This document shows positions 62,510 through 64,000 of a DNA stretch of 64,000 bases, piece by piece. Within the stretch, counting starts at the first letter, position 1, and each line of letters begins with the position of its first letter. The stretch comes from Evansella halocellulosilytica (GTDB taxonomy: Bacteria; Bacillota; Bacilli; Bacillales; Salisediminibacteriaceae), in assembly GCF_002335745.1 (NCBI RefSeq), contig NZ_NIST01000001.1, positions 2,328,039-2,392,038 of the forward strand, written 5' to 3'. Under the pieces are notes generated by a model. That model worked only from the letters and a program-made list of their open reading frames with translations, did no database searches and had not been told where the DNA came from. A program made the position numbers and the translations under genes.

Positions 62510-63099
62510 TAATTGTCATTTCCTCCTTTAATACCTTGCCAAAATATATTCCACGCTGATTCACGTTTATTGATCAATGTTTGTTCGTCATAATAAAACC
62601 ATTGAGAAGTTATTCCATCCATAAAGCAGTAATATGCATCTAAACATTCACGAATACTTAGCGGACGAATTTCTCCTGATACAATTCCTCTTTTTAAAAT
62701 AATCGAAAGGACTTCATCACATTTTTTTTCAAAGGTTAAAAAAGAACGATGAATTTGTGCTTTTAAATCTGGTGGAGGGAAAAGTAAAAAGTGCATATAA
62801 AACTTTCCTGATTCCTCCATTCCTAAATAATCACTCGTGTCGATCATTGCATTTTTAAGAATCGACTTTACGGATTGGTCTTCATCTAAATCGATCACAT
62901 TTTTTAACAACTGGAAATATTCATTTAAAACATATTCTGACACTGATATAAATAAATCTTCTTTGTTTTTAAAATGATTATAAATAGATGGCTTTTTAAT
63001 CCCGACATCCTCTGCAATCATAGCTAAGCTCGTACCGGTATAGCCACTCGTTGAAAAGTGGCGGAGTGCAACACGGATAATCTTTTCGTCAGTGTTCAT
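62509..63099 (-). CDS. TetR/AcrR family regulator
   Basis: A 196-residue repressor. The N-terminal HTH is IIRVALRHFSTSGYTGTSLAMIAEDVGIKKPSIYNHFKNKEDLFISV (residues about 6-52), an almost canonical TetR motif. The C-terminal ligand domain has no assignable ligand. It is first of a two-gene unit with the small exporter and divergent from a MATE pump. A dyad ACTAAC-N8-GTTAGT in the shared region (63127-63146) is a likely operator, so the pump and exporter may both be controlled. ATG 63099 is preferred over an in-frame GTG at 63108. Confidence 0.9.
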   Translation of the reverse strand: MNTDEKIIRVALRHFSTSGYTGTSLAMIAEDVGIKKPSIYNHFKNKEDLFISVSEYVLNEYFQLLKNVIDLDEDQSVKSILKNAMIDTSDYLGMEESGKFYMHFLLFPPPDLKAQIHRSFLTFEKKCDEVLSIILKRGIVSGEIRPLSIRECLDAYYCFMDGITSQWFYYDEQTLINKRESAWNIFWQGIKGGNDN

Positions 63100-63125
63100 A
63101 TATATCACCGCTTTTTATCATGATT

Positions 63126-63148
63126 GACTAACTACCGTTCGTTAGTTA
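63126..63148. promoter_or_regulatory. Likely TetR operator
   Basis: Half-sites ACTAAC (63127-63132) and GTTAGT (63141-63146) with 8 bp between, located 27 bp upstream of the TetR start and about 185 bp before the MATE gene. Confidence 0.6.
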
Positions 63149-63332
63149 AACTAATTTTATCAAATATCGAATCAGTTTGTAAATAAGTAGCAAACGGAAA
63201 TGTTTGGAGGGATGGACAACTATCTCTAAGTTCATTTCGCTTATTGAGGAACTCTAAATGTACCATTTGACAAGTTAGCGAAAGAACACTATTGTTTTTG
63301 AAGTGGAAAGTAAAGTGAGGGAGGCGTATACG

Positions 63333-64000
63333 ATGTATGAAACGAAGACTATGAAAGAAAAAATACGCTTACTCATGGTCGTGATGTGGCCGATTTTAGT
63401 TACACAAATCGGCATGTATGCAATGAATTTTATCGATACAACGATGTCAGGTCATGCAGGAGCAAATGACCTTGCAGGCGTGGCGATTGGTTCAAGTTTA
63501 TGGGTTCCTATATTAACAGGTATCACTGGGATATTACTTGCGTTAACACCGATTCTTTCACAAAAAATTGGTGCTGATCAATCGGATGATGCAGGTTATT
63601 ATGTTATTCAAGGGATTTATTTAGCAGTTGCAATCTCAATTGCAGTTGTTATTTTTGGTTTCTTTTTCCTTGACCCGATTTTATCTCTCATGTCATTAAC
63701 GCCTGAAGTTGCACATATAGCGAAACATTATTTAATTGGATTAGCACTTGGTATTATTCCGCTATTTATTTATACGGTATTTCGCTGTTTTATCGATTCT
63801 TTAGGTCAAACGAGAGTAACGATGTTCATTACCTTGCTAGCTTTGCCCATCAACTTCGTGTTTAACTACGCACTTATTTTTGGCCATTTTGGTTTTCCAA
63901 AGTTAGGAGGTATTGGCGCAGGGTATGCTTCAGCAGTTACGTATTGGTTCATTTTAGGTGTGACCATCTATTTTACAAAAAATGTTCGCCCATTTGTCCA
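63333..64000 (+). CDS. MATE family efflux transporter, N-terminal part
   Basis: The frame starts at ATG 63333 behind GAGGGAGG and is open to the right edge, so the gene is cut by the window. The 222 visible residues contain the start of a MATE domain: MVVMWPILVTQIGMYAMNFIDTTMSGHAGANDLAGVAIGSSLWVP with the conserved D-T-x-M-x-G region. GTAIL-like TPILSQKIGAD and VFRCFIDSLGQTRVTMFITLLALPINFVFNYALIFG follow. NorM-type pumps export cationic drugs or dyes using Na+ or H+ gradients. It is divergent from a TetR gene with an operator-like dyad between them. Confidence 0.92.
   Translation, partial: MYETKTMKEKIRLLMVVMWPILVTQIGMYAMNFIDTTMSGHAGANDLAGVAIGSSLWVPILTGITGILLALTPILSQKIGADQSDDAGYYVIQGIYLAVAISIAVVIFGFFFLDPILSLMSLTPEVAHIAKHYLIGLALGIIPLFIYTVFRCFIDSLGQTRVTMFITLLALPINFVFNYALIFGHFGFPKLGGIGAGYASAVTYWFILGVTIYFTKNVRPFV

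Noticed and set aside
1-64000. tRNA, rRNA or prophage genes
   Set aside because: No cloverleaf-like or rRNA-like sequence was recognised by eye, and no phage structural or integrase genes are present.

Overview
The window is low-GC DNA from the Bacillota, almost certainly family Bacillaceae. Many proteins closely resemble Bacillus subtilis types (YfmL, YfmM, YfmR, MhqD, MreBH, ArgCJBD, HutUIG). Ribosome binding sites are strong and purine-rich, TTG and GTG starts are common, and a SAM-I riboswitch precedes a methionine transporter. An NhaC-type Na+/H+ antiporter and a sodium/pantothenate symporter suggest, without proving, a salt- or alkali-tolerant species.

Layout. 1-1941: small enzymes (two VOC proteins, HIT, nucleotidyltransferase). 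2088-6236: S-box-controlled metN-metI-metQ plus an M20 amidohydrolase, a sulphur amino acid uptake and salvage unit. 6277-9139: a dispersed repeat, two unknown membrane genes, and mhqD with a flavin reductase. 9144-10919: an IS1182-type element with 41-bp inverted ends and a frameshifted transposase. 11203-15547: argCJBD behind two ARG boxes. 15707-17397: an Hsp33 paralogue and a MerR regulator behind a promoter with a 19-bp spacer. 17541-32720: SIMPL protein, YfmM and YfmR ABC-F proteins, YfmL and CshA helicases, an LRR-TraB lipoprotein, a SNF2 helicase, a TM2 protein and an unknown membrane protein. 32822-44279: kynureninase, beta-propeller protein, a Fur-box operon with DUF2325, AI-2E transporter, DUF4870, NhaC, MreBH and an acyl-CoA dehydrogenase. 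44693-51319: a VmlR-like ABC-F gene behind an attenuator-like leader, MOSC protein, yhdT-panF, a MazG-like pyrophosphohydrolase and an HTH-TPR regulator. 51422-60475: histidine utilisation, with hutUIG on the minus strand and hutH apart on the plus strand. Two GNATs and an AraC-type response regulator lie between them. 60648-64000: D-threonine-aldolase-like enzyme, TetR with a small exporter, and the start of a MATE pump.

Intergenic DNA is rich in repeats. Two families of near-perfect hairpins share a CCTGG/CCAGG centre. There is also a long dispersed repeat, one copy of which holds a 110-bp tandem array, a two-copy MITE-like element and a GACTCC-type Bacillus repeat. No rRNA, tRNA or CRISPR array was seen. 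I did not find a convincing wholly new multi-gene system. The best leads are regulatory: the hutH leader peptide and terminator, the vmlR-type attenuator, the Hsp33-MerR pair, the Fur-box DUF2325 pair, and the self-complementary hairpin families.
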